The notes under the pieces are model-generated. The model was not told the origin of the DNA. It did not search any database and worked only from the letters and a program-made list of their open reading frames with translations. A stretch of DNA of 64,000 nucleotides, from contig OENT01000578.1 in the NCBI GenBank assembly GCA_900239685.1, forward strand, positions 1 through 64,000, written 5' to 3'. Source of the DNA: Rotaria macrura (taxonomy: Eukaryota; Rotifera; Eurotatoria; Philodinida; Philodinidae). Both the position numbers and the translations under genes were made by a program. Position 1 is the first letter of the stretch; the number at the start of each line of letters is the position of its first letter. Shown one piece after another: positions 34,010 to 45,489 of this stretch.

Positions 34010-34887
34010 CTGCGAGTGGAGCTCTAATTAGCCACATCTGCTATGGCGTGGCGGCTAAGAGCTACACTGGTTGTTTCGCAGTTTTTGTCTGCCTGGTCTC
34101 CAACAGTTCTTTACATTTCGAGGAAGTTCAAACCAAGATTATAAAATGGAAGAGCCGCTTGTAGTTTTTTCAAGCATATTCAAATTGAGCCTAAGCATTT
34201 ATGTGTTTGATGCATTGAAAAATAGATATCCCAACCTATCTCATCCTGCCCCAAATTTAAAAGACACATCTTCTGCCTGCTTCTGTCCATCTCTCACTAT
34301 GAGGTGAATTTTGCAGTATGTTCTTTTTATTATGATTTATTTGAATATTCAGGAACGAGGACTGACTGCGAGCTCTATTTTTTTTTGAACCAAAAATGTT
34401 TTCTCTCTCTCTGAAATATTGATGGCTAACGTCAAGAGCCCTTATTAGCATTTTTCATTTTACTTGTTGCATCGTAAACTGTTTGAACACTTCGAAAACT
34501 ATTTTAACAAGATATATTTGACCCAGATAGACAAGCGACTTATCTATCAACGTAATTTTGCAACATATCTTAAAATATCACTTGCCTAATGGTACAGAAA
34601 GGCTCAAGAAAGACTCTTTGCTTGTCAAAACAACTGCATTCTGTCATTTGGAGAGGTTGACACTTAAAAACGACATGTATCTTTTTATAGTCACAGAGAG
34701 AGCACGGTTGTAGCATCTCCCATAGTCATTAATAATGTGTATTACAACTGCCAATATGATGAAAAAGATTTTCCTGCATACACATAAATTTATTTTCTAT
34801 ACAAACCGTCGATCAAGCTTGCCGTGGGTTTCCGTCATTGAGGTTCCAATCACAGAGATACTGAAATTTCAAACGGTATCTGTCTTT

Positions 34888-36269
34888 TTACGTACTTGGA
34901 GATGGAGTTGCTGCAGTAATTAAACTTGTTGACATCAGTTCATTGTCAAAACCCTCTTGGATACTTTTGAGCAGAGCTGGGCTTGTAGGACGTTGAGATG
35001 AATCATGTGCCCATGCACTTTCAATAATACGAGCAAACAGTTTAGGAACATTTGATGGAATCTTCAGTCGCTTTCCTTGTTTGACTAAGGCAGGAATTTC
35101 ACAGCCATCCGACGATGCATAGGGTTGTAGCCGAGTGCCAATCTCCCACAAAACGATCGCTAAACCATAGATATCCGAACCTGCCGTGAACCGCTTCCAA
35201 ATAGTCGTATCAACAAATAGCTCCGGCGCTGTCCAACAATATCGGCCTATAAGTTTACAATTGATAACAACTTATCAAAACCTTTGACTATCCTACTTTC
35301 AGCTTGATGACTTGCCAGAACTGAACACTGATTATGGTTTGTGCCTAGCGATGTATCTGGATGTGGCGGTAGTGTACTAAATATTCGAGCCATTCCAAAG
35401 TCACCAATTTTCACAATGAACTCTTGAGCAACTTTTCGTAGAAAGAAATTTGAGGACTTCACATCACCGTGTATAATTGCAGGTTTGAGTGTATGGATAT
35501 GATTAAGACCTTTCGTTGCTTGCAGAGCGATCGACCAGCGAACTAGCCACGGCAATTTTGTCTCGAGCTTGTTGTGAATGAGTTCGTTCAAAGTGCCGTC
35601 TTCCATAAACTCACTTACTATTCCATAGAAATTGGGCTCGTCACAAATTCCTATAAAGCGCAATACCGAATCAGATTGAATAGATCCCATGTGTCGAATT
35701 TCATCATCGAACCTTTTCTGGATCTTCTGCGGAAGATTCTCATCAACTTTGAGCTTCTTAATTGCAACGCTCTCGTCGCGCAATTGCCACAGTCCCACAG
35801 TAACCTGTGTGAACTGACCTTCTCCCAGTATCTTCTGGTCAATAAGATCAGACAGTCGAATTCGTGGAAAGTCATCCGAAAGATTCGGGATAGCATCCGG
35901 TAAATTGCCTTCCGGTGCCAGAAGAAATGTAAAATCGATAGCAAACGAATCCATTCGTTTATCGAGTTGAGAGAATGAGGATTGAAAACTCTCGCATTTC
36001 AAAAGCCGCACTATCTTGTGAGTGTCTGTGAATTTACGTATCACATCATAACAGTACTGCAAGAATTCAAGAAAACTGCGCAGTTTTGCGGCAAGAGGTG
36101 ACTCGGGCTTGAACGTTTTAGCATTGTAACGCTTGAGCTTGTCGACAATTGGTGACATACGTTCAGCCAAATATTTGCACTTCTCGGTGTTCGCCTTCGT
36201 GGTTTCAATCATTACGTGGATCTTGCCAACAATCGACACGATACTCTTAACCAGTGCTACCGGGTCCAT
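34888..36269 (-). CDS. MLKL-like protein: helical bundle plus kinase domain
   Basis: Two exons, 36269-35297 and 35246-34888, joined by a 50-bp intron, give 443 aa. Residues 1-115 (MDPVALVKSIVSIVGKIHVM, then ERMSPIVDKLKRY and DVIRKFTDTHKIVRLL) match the N-terminal four-helix bundle of MLKL. Residues about 145-420 are a kinase of the TKL type: GEGQFTQV loop, VAIKK lysine, an aC-helix Glu in DDEIRHMG, HGDVKSSNF in the catalytic loop, DFGMAR, and RYCWTAPE across the splice. Arg of the usual HRD is Gly, as in MLKL (HGK), but the Asp is kept, so it could still phosphorylate. MLKL executes membrane lysis in necroptosis. A short extra 5' exon at 36362-36356 (ATGCAAG before GTAAGT) is possible. The next gene on the strand is the UBASH3-like gene. 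Confidence 0.82.
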
Positions 36270-36459
36270 AGCTTCAGCACAACAGGAATTGTTTTTAATA
36301 TATTGCACGTGCTCTTCTTCAGGCTTGCAAAGGAATGAATGAGTTTCTCACTTACCTTGCATATTTACGAGCGCAACGTAGTAAGATAAGTGACGAGAAA
36401 AAGGCGTAAATTACTCTTGACTGTGTGTATGGAATGTGGGACTATAGGTTTGAGCGAGT

Positions 36460-36752
36460 ATTTTGGGTGTGGGGTGTGGGTGTTGATGTGAGTGTGGGTG
36501 TGGGTGTGGGTGTGGGTGTGGGTGTGGGTGTGGGTGTTGGTATTGATGTGTATGTGGGTGAGTGTTGGTGTCGGCGTATGGGTGTATTGGTGTGGGTGTG
36601 AGTTTGGGTTTGGGTGGGTGGGTGTGGTTGTCAGTGGGTTAGGGTGGGTGTGGGTTGGTGTATGGGTGGGTGTATGGGTGTGTGTGGGTGTGTGGGTGTG
36701 GGTGCAGGTGTGGGTGTGGGTGGATGGGTGTGGGTGCAGGTGTGGATGGCGG
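36460..36752. repeat. Interstitial telomere-like (TGTGGG)n array
   Basis: A clean run of about seven TGTGGG units (36493-36534) continues into degenerate GTGGGTG, GTATGGG and GTGCAGG variants up to 36752. TGTGGG is the telomeric hexamer known from bdelloid rotifers. The long open frames on both strands (Trp/Val/Gly or His/Thr/Pro) arise from the hexamer. It lies just upstream of the MLKL-like gene. Confidence 0.85.
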
Positions 36753-36762
36753 CTTCCCAACT

Positions 36763-39700
36763 ACGAAAACAGACATCCCCAACCCCAACCACGGCACATT
36801 CACAATTACACCCAGACCCATACCGTCTTTCTGTAACAATCCGACTGATTTTCTTCAAGTGGTTTAGGAATCAAAAGTAAAAAAATTTTTAAAAAATGGG
36901 TCTACAGTGCGAGTAAAATTTAAAGCTTTGCGTTCTTCTGACCTAATTTTAAAAATGTTAACCACAATTATTTTCCGATAACTATGTAGTGTTTTTACGC
37001 TCTATTGTTCAGTCGTTGTGAGTTTTTTGAAGAGTGTGTTTCTTGTGCATTCTACAATCGCTTGAAACTGGGTTTACACTTTGACCGTCAATCTGATTTC
37101 GTTCAAATCACACCGGAAAAGGAACAAAAGGAAATGTAAATCATATGGTTGAATAGATGATTAAATTCTACACAAAATCCGCTGTTCACATTATTCCTTT
37201 GTTCTGTTATACCTTAAGAAATCTCAATTTATACCGACGGTGCATCGAAAGGAAATGGTTTTTCAGACTTCCCATTCTCGTATCTCAGTCGAGTGATGGG
37301 CCATTCGGCTGAAACGGTTTATTGTAGTAGGAAGACACTAAGGAGTGCGAAGGAGCAAAAGTTTGATACCGTTTCCTTAGAACTGAAATTATAGAAAAAG
37401 GTTGAAAAAGTTGAGTTGTACGGAAAAATTACGATACGCTGTTGTTCCTGAAAGGACATTTACAATAGAAAGCGGGAGAGAAATTTTCTTGTTTTTCTAT
37501 TTTCTCTCTCCCTCGTTCCTAATTAAGAAATTATGTGATCATTAAGAATCAATGATCACATGTTTTATTTATGTATCGCTGAAAATAATTAGCATTATCA
37601 ATCGTGAATATTGAGAAGAGAGAAGAATAAATTAACAGTCTAACTAGTTAAATAGAAATGGAATTAAATGAATAGACCAATGAATAAGAAAAGAAATGTT
37701 TATTTGTCGAAGAGAAATACTGAAATATATTGTTCGTTGAGAGAAGTAAGAAGCAAAATGATGAAATATGTTTTTCGTTTATAAATGTGACGTTCGAATT
37801 AAGATTTATGGAAAGTAGAAATAAAATGGTTTGAAGTGATTTTATAAAGATAAATGACGAGCTATGTTTTGCGTTCATAGAAAAGAGTTTTAGAATAAGA
37901 TTCAAGTAATAAACATATGGTCACATTGTATATCTGATTAAGCTCTATACTCCATCTATATAATTTCCTTCTAAAGGTTGTTTCATTCATAATAACTATA
38001 TTGTGCACTGAGTTAAATCAAGAATTCAATTGATGAGATGCCGAGAATGAATAAAAGATTAAATAAACAAATTATGTTTAAAAGAATAATGAAAACGGAA
38101 GCTAAATAGGCCGTATTAAATTTTGTACTCGAAAATTTCTGCGACACTGTTGATAACTTAAATGTTTGTATCAATACATCTCGATAGTAGAAAATGTGAT
38201 AACTACATAACAAATGTTGAAGTTCATTCATGTACTCTACGATTTCCAGTCTTCAATAGGCGACCTCACTAATAACTTTCGAGACTAGTACACAATGAAA
38301 ATTTTATTGAATGTTTACCATATCACAAATCTTGAAGTATACGCACCGTGAATCATAGTAAGGGCGAGTTTATTATTCGTCTTCATCCTATTTCCAAAAA
38401 ATCTACTGACAATATTCCGATTATGGACTACATTTGCTTGCCTGAGTGCATCAACTCCAGTTTTGATTTCCGAATCTATAGAGCTTATATTGAAAATAAT
38501 TTGTAAACTGTAGTACAATTAACTGTCTCAATATTTTCGTCATATCTTATATATTTTACATCAAAGAGAACTGATATCTTTTGTAGCCAGCTGACTATGT
38601 TTAATGGTGTCAAAACGATGAATTAACTCTTCTTCATTCCTGTAATTCTCTAGCAATACTCTTAATTATGAAAAGTAATGACTTGTAATCGTAAATATTC
38701 TGTTTTTTCACAGTACCAGCTCAATAATCGACCGTAGAGTACCGTTCATCATCAGAATGATTGTAATGGTTTTCGAATATAAAGAAATATTCGAATATGC
38801 AAAAGAAACGATGACGCAGAAATTAATTAAATACACTCGACAAGTTAAAATTGCTAATTTTATGTAATAATGAGCATTAATGCTTAGCGAGCTGTATTAA
38901 TGTTTATAAGTTCTCATTAGATAATTGTTTTACTACGTTACACTTTTCTGATATACGCAAAAAAATTTTATGCATGTGCATTTGAACATTTTTAGAATGA
39001 ATGATTGTTTTCTTTTTGAATTATTTCTATTACATATGCAATTAAAATCTAGCATAATAATTTTTCCAATTCTAAAACATGTACATAGATAACTAGGGTC
39101 AGTGATCTAATGAAAAAAAAGACAAGAACCAATCAATAGATACTATTCATTTTTAATGTGTATGAATGTCTATATTTTTTAATCTTCGATAGATACTCAG
39201 GTGAAAAAAATGTATGAGTTACTGGTTATTTAAAACAACTCAAATAATATATACCGATTACATTGTATTATTTATATCACAGTCTAGATATTTTATCATA
39301 ATTTGAATAATTACGGGAAAAAATTAAAAAAAGATCTTGTACAATTAATCATCTCGTGCTTCCAGAATAATAAATGTACGAATCTTACTCATGTTTACGA
39401 GCATGGTTCTTTGAAAGATGTATCATAGATTTTGTAATATTTATTCTTATTCTAACATGTTTTTTTTATCTTCATCGTTACCTATTATGGATGCATTTTA
39501 TAAAAAGAATATTTTCCAGGTCGTTTGTGACTCGTCAGATATCTAAAATAACAATTAATTACGCATCACGAGCAATTTTGAATTTGAAAAACTTTTCTTT
39601 TTACTTCACTAATGGCTATTTCGATCAATAAAACTGTTGTAGTGTAATTGATCATTGATTCATTTTTACAGTCATGCAGAAGGTCATTGTTAAATAAAAT

Positions 39701-40414
39701 GTTTACCGTCAGAATTATTAAGCTCTACAAAAAAATATGCTACTTTCTCAATAGATAACAATATAACATGGCACGAAGACTTCATTTCACCAAGTTCCAT
39801 CACTTGAAATTAACATTAGACTATACGAAGATATGAATTTATGAGAAAGATAAAATTCATATATTTATCTTTCTTTCACATGTGACATACATCAAGAACA
39901 TTCGTTTGTATTGATATCATAAATTAAAGAATAAATCACAAGCAAATTCAATACATAATTGAAGATTATTCGTTCCTAAAGTTAATTGTACGCGTTTTTT
40001 GAAGATAAATGAGCGATTCTGTACGCCTTGAAAACAAAAAATACTAAAGTTCTACTGTAGAAATATCCAGTGAATTATCCTCCATTCATTCACAGCCAAA
40101 CTCAGAACTTCATCAAATGTGGTGTCATGTACATCCTATCACTTTTTCATAAGCATTACGAAGCGAAACAGAAATTTATTTCAAAATGAAAGATTGAATC
40201 TTTTTATGTTTTAAAATAAGTTTTAACACAAATTTTCATGTCCACTATTTCTGTCTTTGATTCTTTAGAGCAGGATTCAGGCTTGATGGTAGATGTGGAG
40301 TCTTCATCTTTTTTCTTATCGTCTTTATACGTTGAACGTGGACTCTTGTCGGTGTTTGTTTTTCGTTATCATTAGTTGTAGCTGTAGATATGCGTAGTCT
40401 TGACGTGGTTGATT
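36763..40414. other. Intergenic, one weak exon candidate
   Basis: On the minus strand, 38480-38348 reads SIDSEIKTGVDALRQANVVH and continues basic to LTMIH between an acceptor (AATATAAG) and a donor (CACG|GTGCGT). It could be an isolated exon of an unseen gene, but no partner exon was found. The rest is AT-rich with no supported feature. Confidence 0.3.
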
Positions 40415-42751
40415 TTAAATGAATTGTTTCAATCTGTGAAGGTCTAGGCTCACTGTCGTTCGTAGAGCAGGTGATCGAGAGATTTTCACATGCATCTTGC
40501 TGTCGTTCATTTTCGCCAATCGTGCTGATCGCAGGTTTTCTTTAATATCGTCTAATCGAATTGTGCTTTCGACAATCGATGGACGAACATCATCGATTGG
40601 AAGTGTTTTTATTCGTTTTGAATGTTCAGATACATGAGTTACGCGTACAAGATCTATTGCTCCTGTGCTACTACGTCTGCCATGCCTTTGCCTATTAGCA
40701 ATATTTTCATGATACTCCTTTGACGATTGTTCATTGAAACTGCTTGATTTCTGTTTATTTTGAAATTGAACTGGATTGGTTTCTGCCTTGTCCTGCTGAT
40801 AGCCATCAATGTTGGCAATACCTTCTTCCTGTTTTTCTTTCTCTGATGATGATTTTAGTGATTGCCCTTTTACATTGAATGTATTTATAACCAATTTGGT
40901 GTTGTCGCATTTTGTACTAGAGATAGCAGAGGTGAGATTTGTAAGATTATTAATATGAACTTCGGATGAGGACTGGATTGTCGTGGCTGTCTTCATTCTC
41001 AAAATATGCTGTCTGATACCTCGCACTGATTTCTCGGTAGCAATCGATTTTATTGCGCTTTTACTAATCTCAGTGTGAGTCCGATTGAATTGTGAAGTAT
41101 TAGAAGAGATATTACTCGACAATTCCATACATAATGCTATAACTTGTGAATCAATACTGCTTTTATCTCTGAATAGCTTGCGACGACACCTACGTAATAG
41201 CAAAATGAATACATCAGAATCGAAAAAAAGGATGCATCCTTTGTTATGAGCTAGAACATACTTGGTACAATAACACATTAAGCATAAACAAATCATAAGA
41301 GCAATAAGAGAGACAACTCCAATTATAGCTCCAAGCCATGGCCAAATGTTCGTATTCTCTACAGCTAAGAGAATATAAATTATTATTAACGAGCTTAACA
41401 AAATCAATTCTAAAACCTGTTTGTAGTTGATTTTCTATCGTTGTTGTCGTTGTATTGTATGTAACACCGGGACATGTATCTGCACCATTTGCAGTAACAT
41501 AAAATGTGAAGCAGTACTGTGATGATTGCGATTTTTGACTAAAATAAAACTTTAAGGTCATTTTTCACTTAGTAATTCGAAACATGACGTGCCTGTCAAT
41601 TGCCATCGCACACATTACTTGATAGCCAAGCCGGTTAATAGTTGGTGTCCACGTCAAATTTTTATAGTAAACGCTAGAGTTAGACATTGTGACTGCAGTT
41701 TGAATCATACCAGAAAAAGACAGCGTAGAAATATCGGAAATCGAAACATTTGCTCCACATTTATTGATTGCCAATAGGGTTGATGTAAATGTTTCATTGA
41801 CTTTGATTGGTGTACACGATTGTGCAAGAAGTATCACTTCGGGTCGATAAGAACAGGTTGGTGAACCAATGACTTTCACAAGAAATTGAACGGGTACCGA
41901 ACTCAACGATGTGTTGCTAGCCGAATCAATGAAGTCTTCTAACTGTTATAGAAGAAAACCAAGATATTAATGTCTAATGATTTAGAGAGTGAAAAAATTA
42001 AGATTACCATGAGTCCAATTGCAAATTTGTCACCAACTGTAGGACCAGTGATTACGATGATACAGTTCGAATAGATAATTGTATTTGATGGCAATTAACC
42101 TGGTGGACAAACACGAGCACATTCATCAATACCATTCGATGATGTTGCCCAACGAAAACGAAGAATATCTCCATCAGCATCGCTCACTGGTACTATGATA
42201 GTGGTCGTCTGATTCACGATGATATTGATCGGAGACATCATCGTTGAAACAGGAGCATTGTTATATTTACCAGTATCACTTCTTGGCATTAGATTGATAT
42301 GTGATGAAATGGACCAGGTACTTCCACCTGTTGTCAGAGAACCCCATTCACTACCTTGAAAGGCGATTGAAAAATGGCTGACTGATGATATAGAAATTGT
42401 AGTTAAACGTTGCCCAATGGTTATACCGTTTACCAGTGATACATCGGTACAAAGTGGTTGAGCAGGAATCGTTCCAAAGCCACTTGGACAAGTCGGCAAA
42501 CAAACCAGTGACGCAACTGAAACAGGCACTGGTTGATTGGTCACAATCATCGTATTGGTCCAGACAACTGATGTATATGACCATGAATATGTCTGAGTTA
42601 TGATGATAGCCACTGGTGTACCAGTAGCTGATATATTCTGTAGTTGCCAAGTAATGGTACCACCGAGAAAATGACTTCCATCAGTAATAAAGAAAAATAA
42701 TACCAAGACAAGTATTACATTACGGCAAAGCATTCGTATTTTTAACATCAT
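40415..42751 (-). CDS. Type I membrane protein, SHFxGGTITW ectodomain family
   Basis: Six exons (42751-42100, 42036-42008, 41942-41593, 41538-41417, 41364-41262, 41189-40415) give a 676-aa protein. A signal peptide (VILVLVLFFFITDG) precedes SHFLGGTITWQL, the start of an ectodomain family seen in many marine invertebrates, with SDADGDILRFRWA and paired cysteines (ECARVC, CSYRPE, CGANVS, QYCFTFYV). There are many N-glycosylation sequons (NIS, NQT, NVS, NSS, NLT). One membrane span (WLGAIIGVVSLIALMICLCL) is followed by a tail of about 270 aa that is Ser-rich and basic. The third intron (41592-41539) appears to begin GC rather than GT; using it restores the expected AIDSQKS...YCFTFYV joint. The fifth intron is 72 bp and free of stops, so it might be retained. 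Function unknown; probably a cell-surface receptor or adhesion protein. Confidence 0.75.
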
Positions 42752-42759
42752 TGCCTAGA

Positions 42760-45070
42760 ATTTGATTCTTATTTCACCGATTGACTTTTTATTTTATTTC
42801 AGACAATTATATTTTTAATTAATAGACGGTAGATTGTGTATAAATATAAGAAACCTTTAAGTACAGATCATAAACAATGCATCAAGAGTATTATGATTGA
42901 ATATATTTTACCTTGACACTTGAGGATTTCTTTGTTTCAGACTAGCACTGTTTGATTAGAGAAGCGTTAGACATAAATCTGCAAAGGTTCCTTTGTTTTT
43001 CATCAAATCTAATTCATGAGTGTCTTGAATAAAAAATAAACAACAACGATGAAGTATACAAAAAATTCATAGTTGTCCTTTGAATAACATACACTATGCC
43101 AAACAGTGCATGAATTTCATACACTCAGTAAACATCGAGTTTCTATCAGACATATGGCAACAGAATACTGAGTGTACTATAAATTTTTCACAGTTTTTAT
43201 ATTCATCACATTTGAGGATCAGTAAATGATAGAGTCTTGATTTGTTTTTCACAATAAGCATCGTCGCATTTCCAAGAAACTTCTGTTCATCTTAATTTAA
43301 ATGAAAAGAATTGAATGTTGACAGAAAACATAACTTAGTACTAATTAGAGAACTCTTGAAAGTCTCAAGAAGCTGTGCATTTATAAGAAGTTTTCTAATG
43401 CTCATTATTGAAATCCGATCGTATTTTCTGTTAAGTCAATTTTTTGTAATTCCAACATTTTCAGTCTTGTATTAATTCCTTTTGAGAAAATCATGCAAGT
43501 TATCACAGTACTTTTATCTAATACATTTATCTTTCTACTTTGAGCTTAAATACATGTGCTGCTAAATTATATGAATTGAACAAAAATCGAAACACTGAAA
43601 CATTTCTAAAAGAGTACTTGATAATTATTTGAAGATTAAAATATTCAGTCTTTTAGCTTTCTGTTTATATCATAAAAGCAACACAATAACTAGGTTCAAT
43701 TCATACAGGTACACAATAGATACATTTAGTTCCTTCCGTCGAAATGAACATGAATAGAAATTTCCAGAGAAGTGGGCAGCACATCGTTCGAGAAAGAGTT
43801 TTCTTTCTTTTTAGGAAAAAGATCCATTTGACTGTTACGATTCTTTGGTGTACTTCGAAAAAAAGACCATCGGTTTGAATTTATTTTCTTTCGAACAGCT
43901 TCCTCACACTTGTGGTTGTTCCTATGATAAAGCATATACATAGTAAAATGATAAGCTCGCTTATATAAAGAGTGTTGCTAAAGTGACGAGCCTATCATAC
44001 CAAGAGTTCTTTATAGTCTTTAGAAGACAGGCCGTGTCTAGAAAACAGATCAAACATGAAATTTAAAAAATAATTGAAATCGTCTCACGTGCTTTGTTTA
44101 CTCAACGTTGTCGAACGTCTGCGGCAATGTTGATTAGTTCTGTTATCACGAATGACTGTTCGATCACTACAAATCATCTAGTATTAAATTGACGATGGTT
44201 ACAAAGATTTGTTCCTAGAATCGCATAGATCTGACTTCGTTCGATATAAGAGAGACTCATTAGATAGTCGACTACACGATGAACATTGATCTAGATTGTT
44301 CTTATTCAAAAATTTTTCGATAACACATTCAATATATTCTTCAATTACTATTGAGAAAATATTATTTTTTACATTCTCCTATTATAATAAAACTTTCAAT
44401 CCTAAGAAATGAGTGGCAACCACGTCATGCGCGATCAATCAATCGATCATCTTAATCGTGTTAATATGGAATAAGTAGAATGGGGCAAACCAATGAAATC
44501 AAGCTGTTGTGAAAATTAGAACTTAAAACTGTACAATTCATTCTTTATTAAACGATTCGCTTGATATCACAGTATACATGTACTTTGTCTTGTGATTTAA
44601 TATTCGCATCCTCTCTCAAAATATCATTGACCAAGTAGAAAATATTTTATCAATAAGCTACGAAAGAATATGAATTTTTTAATTACATAGAAAGTTGACT
44701 TCGTATGAGGATATCTTCGAAAAAAAAATTGCGAAAAAAAACAAGGATCACATTCTCGAATAAATATCGAAATTAATCTCTCATAGAATTGCCCTTGATT
44801 TTTACTTCAAAACTTCACCGTAGCATGTAATTTGTCGTATTGAAAAGGAAAAATCGTCAATGACTTGCTCTCCATTTATGATTCATCGGTTACTCCCACA
44901 CAAAATGACGTCAGTTTTTATTCTTCAAAGAGCGTATTGATTCATTTCATTAGTTTTTGTTTTTCCTTCGAAGCATTTGTAATATATAAAGAAAGAAAAG
45001 AAAAGCATTCAAACCGTACCAACTCTTGTAGTAAACAAAAAAAAGTATTTTAAGGACATACAACGAATAA
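42760..45070. other. Intergenic, no supported gene
   Basis: AT-rich. A frame on the minus strand at 43941-43726, after a possible acceptor (TTTATCATAG), has an unremarkable Lys/Arg/Asn-rich translation. I do not recognise it and have no partner exon. Confidence 0.35.
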
Positions 45071-45075
45071 TACAT

Positions 45076-45485
45076 ATGAGTAAGTTTTAAAGTTTGAACT
45101 CGAATATTTTACTATTCTTATTATATGTTTTGATATTTTCTACAGATCATCTAACAAGAAAACTCGAAGAAAAAATTGGCTTAGATTTAAATGGTGACGG
45201 TAGAATTGGTGGACCTGGAATAACTGCTAAAATTGAGCAAAGTACGCATGTTGATTTCAATCGTGACGGAGTCATTGGCGGATACAGACCACCACCAGGT
45301 GGAGGTAATTCTTGTACTATTTGTTTTTGAGCCATGTGATAAAAGTTCGTCTTCGTCTAAACATCATAGGTCTCATTGGTAAACTTGAAAAAGCAACACA
45401 TATCGATTTAAATCGAGATGGATATATTGGTGGTCGACCTGGACATTATAATCCTCCACCAGCAAGTCATGCGAAGAAGCATTGA
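45076..45485 (+). CDS. Small DxNxDGxIGG calcium-loop protein, paralogue 2
   Basis: Exons 45076-45079 (ATGA), 45146-45304 and 45370-45485 give a complete 92-aa protein; introns are 66 and 65 bp with good GTAAGT and GTAATT donors. Three units are present: RKLEEKIGLDLNGDGRIGG, KIEQSTHVDFNRDGVIGG and KLEKATHIDLNRDGYIGG. Each has D-x-N-x-D-G-x-I-G-G, matching EF-hand loop positions 1-8, with a short amphipathic lead. A short Pro/His/Lys tail ends the protein. No signal peptide, so it is probably intracellular. AATAAA lies at 45566. The second intron falls between units 2 and 3 in phase 1, as does the intron between units in the paralogue at 21.9-22.7 kb, implying exon-wise duplication. Calcium binding is inferred; the cellular role is unknown. 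Confidence 0.8.
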
Positions 45486-45489
45486 TTAG

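Noticed and set aside
36365..36836. His/Thr/Pro-rich and Trp/Val/Gly-rich open frames
   Set aside because: Both are read through the TGTGGG array.
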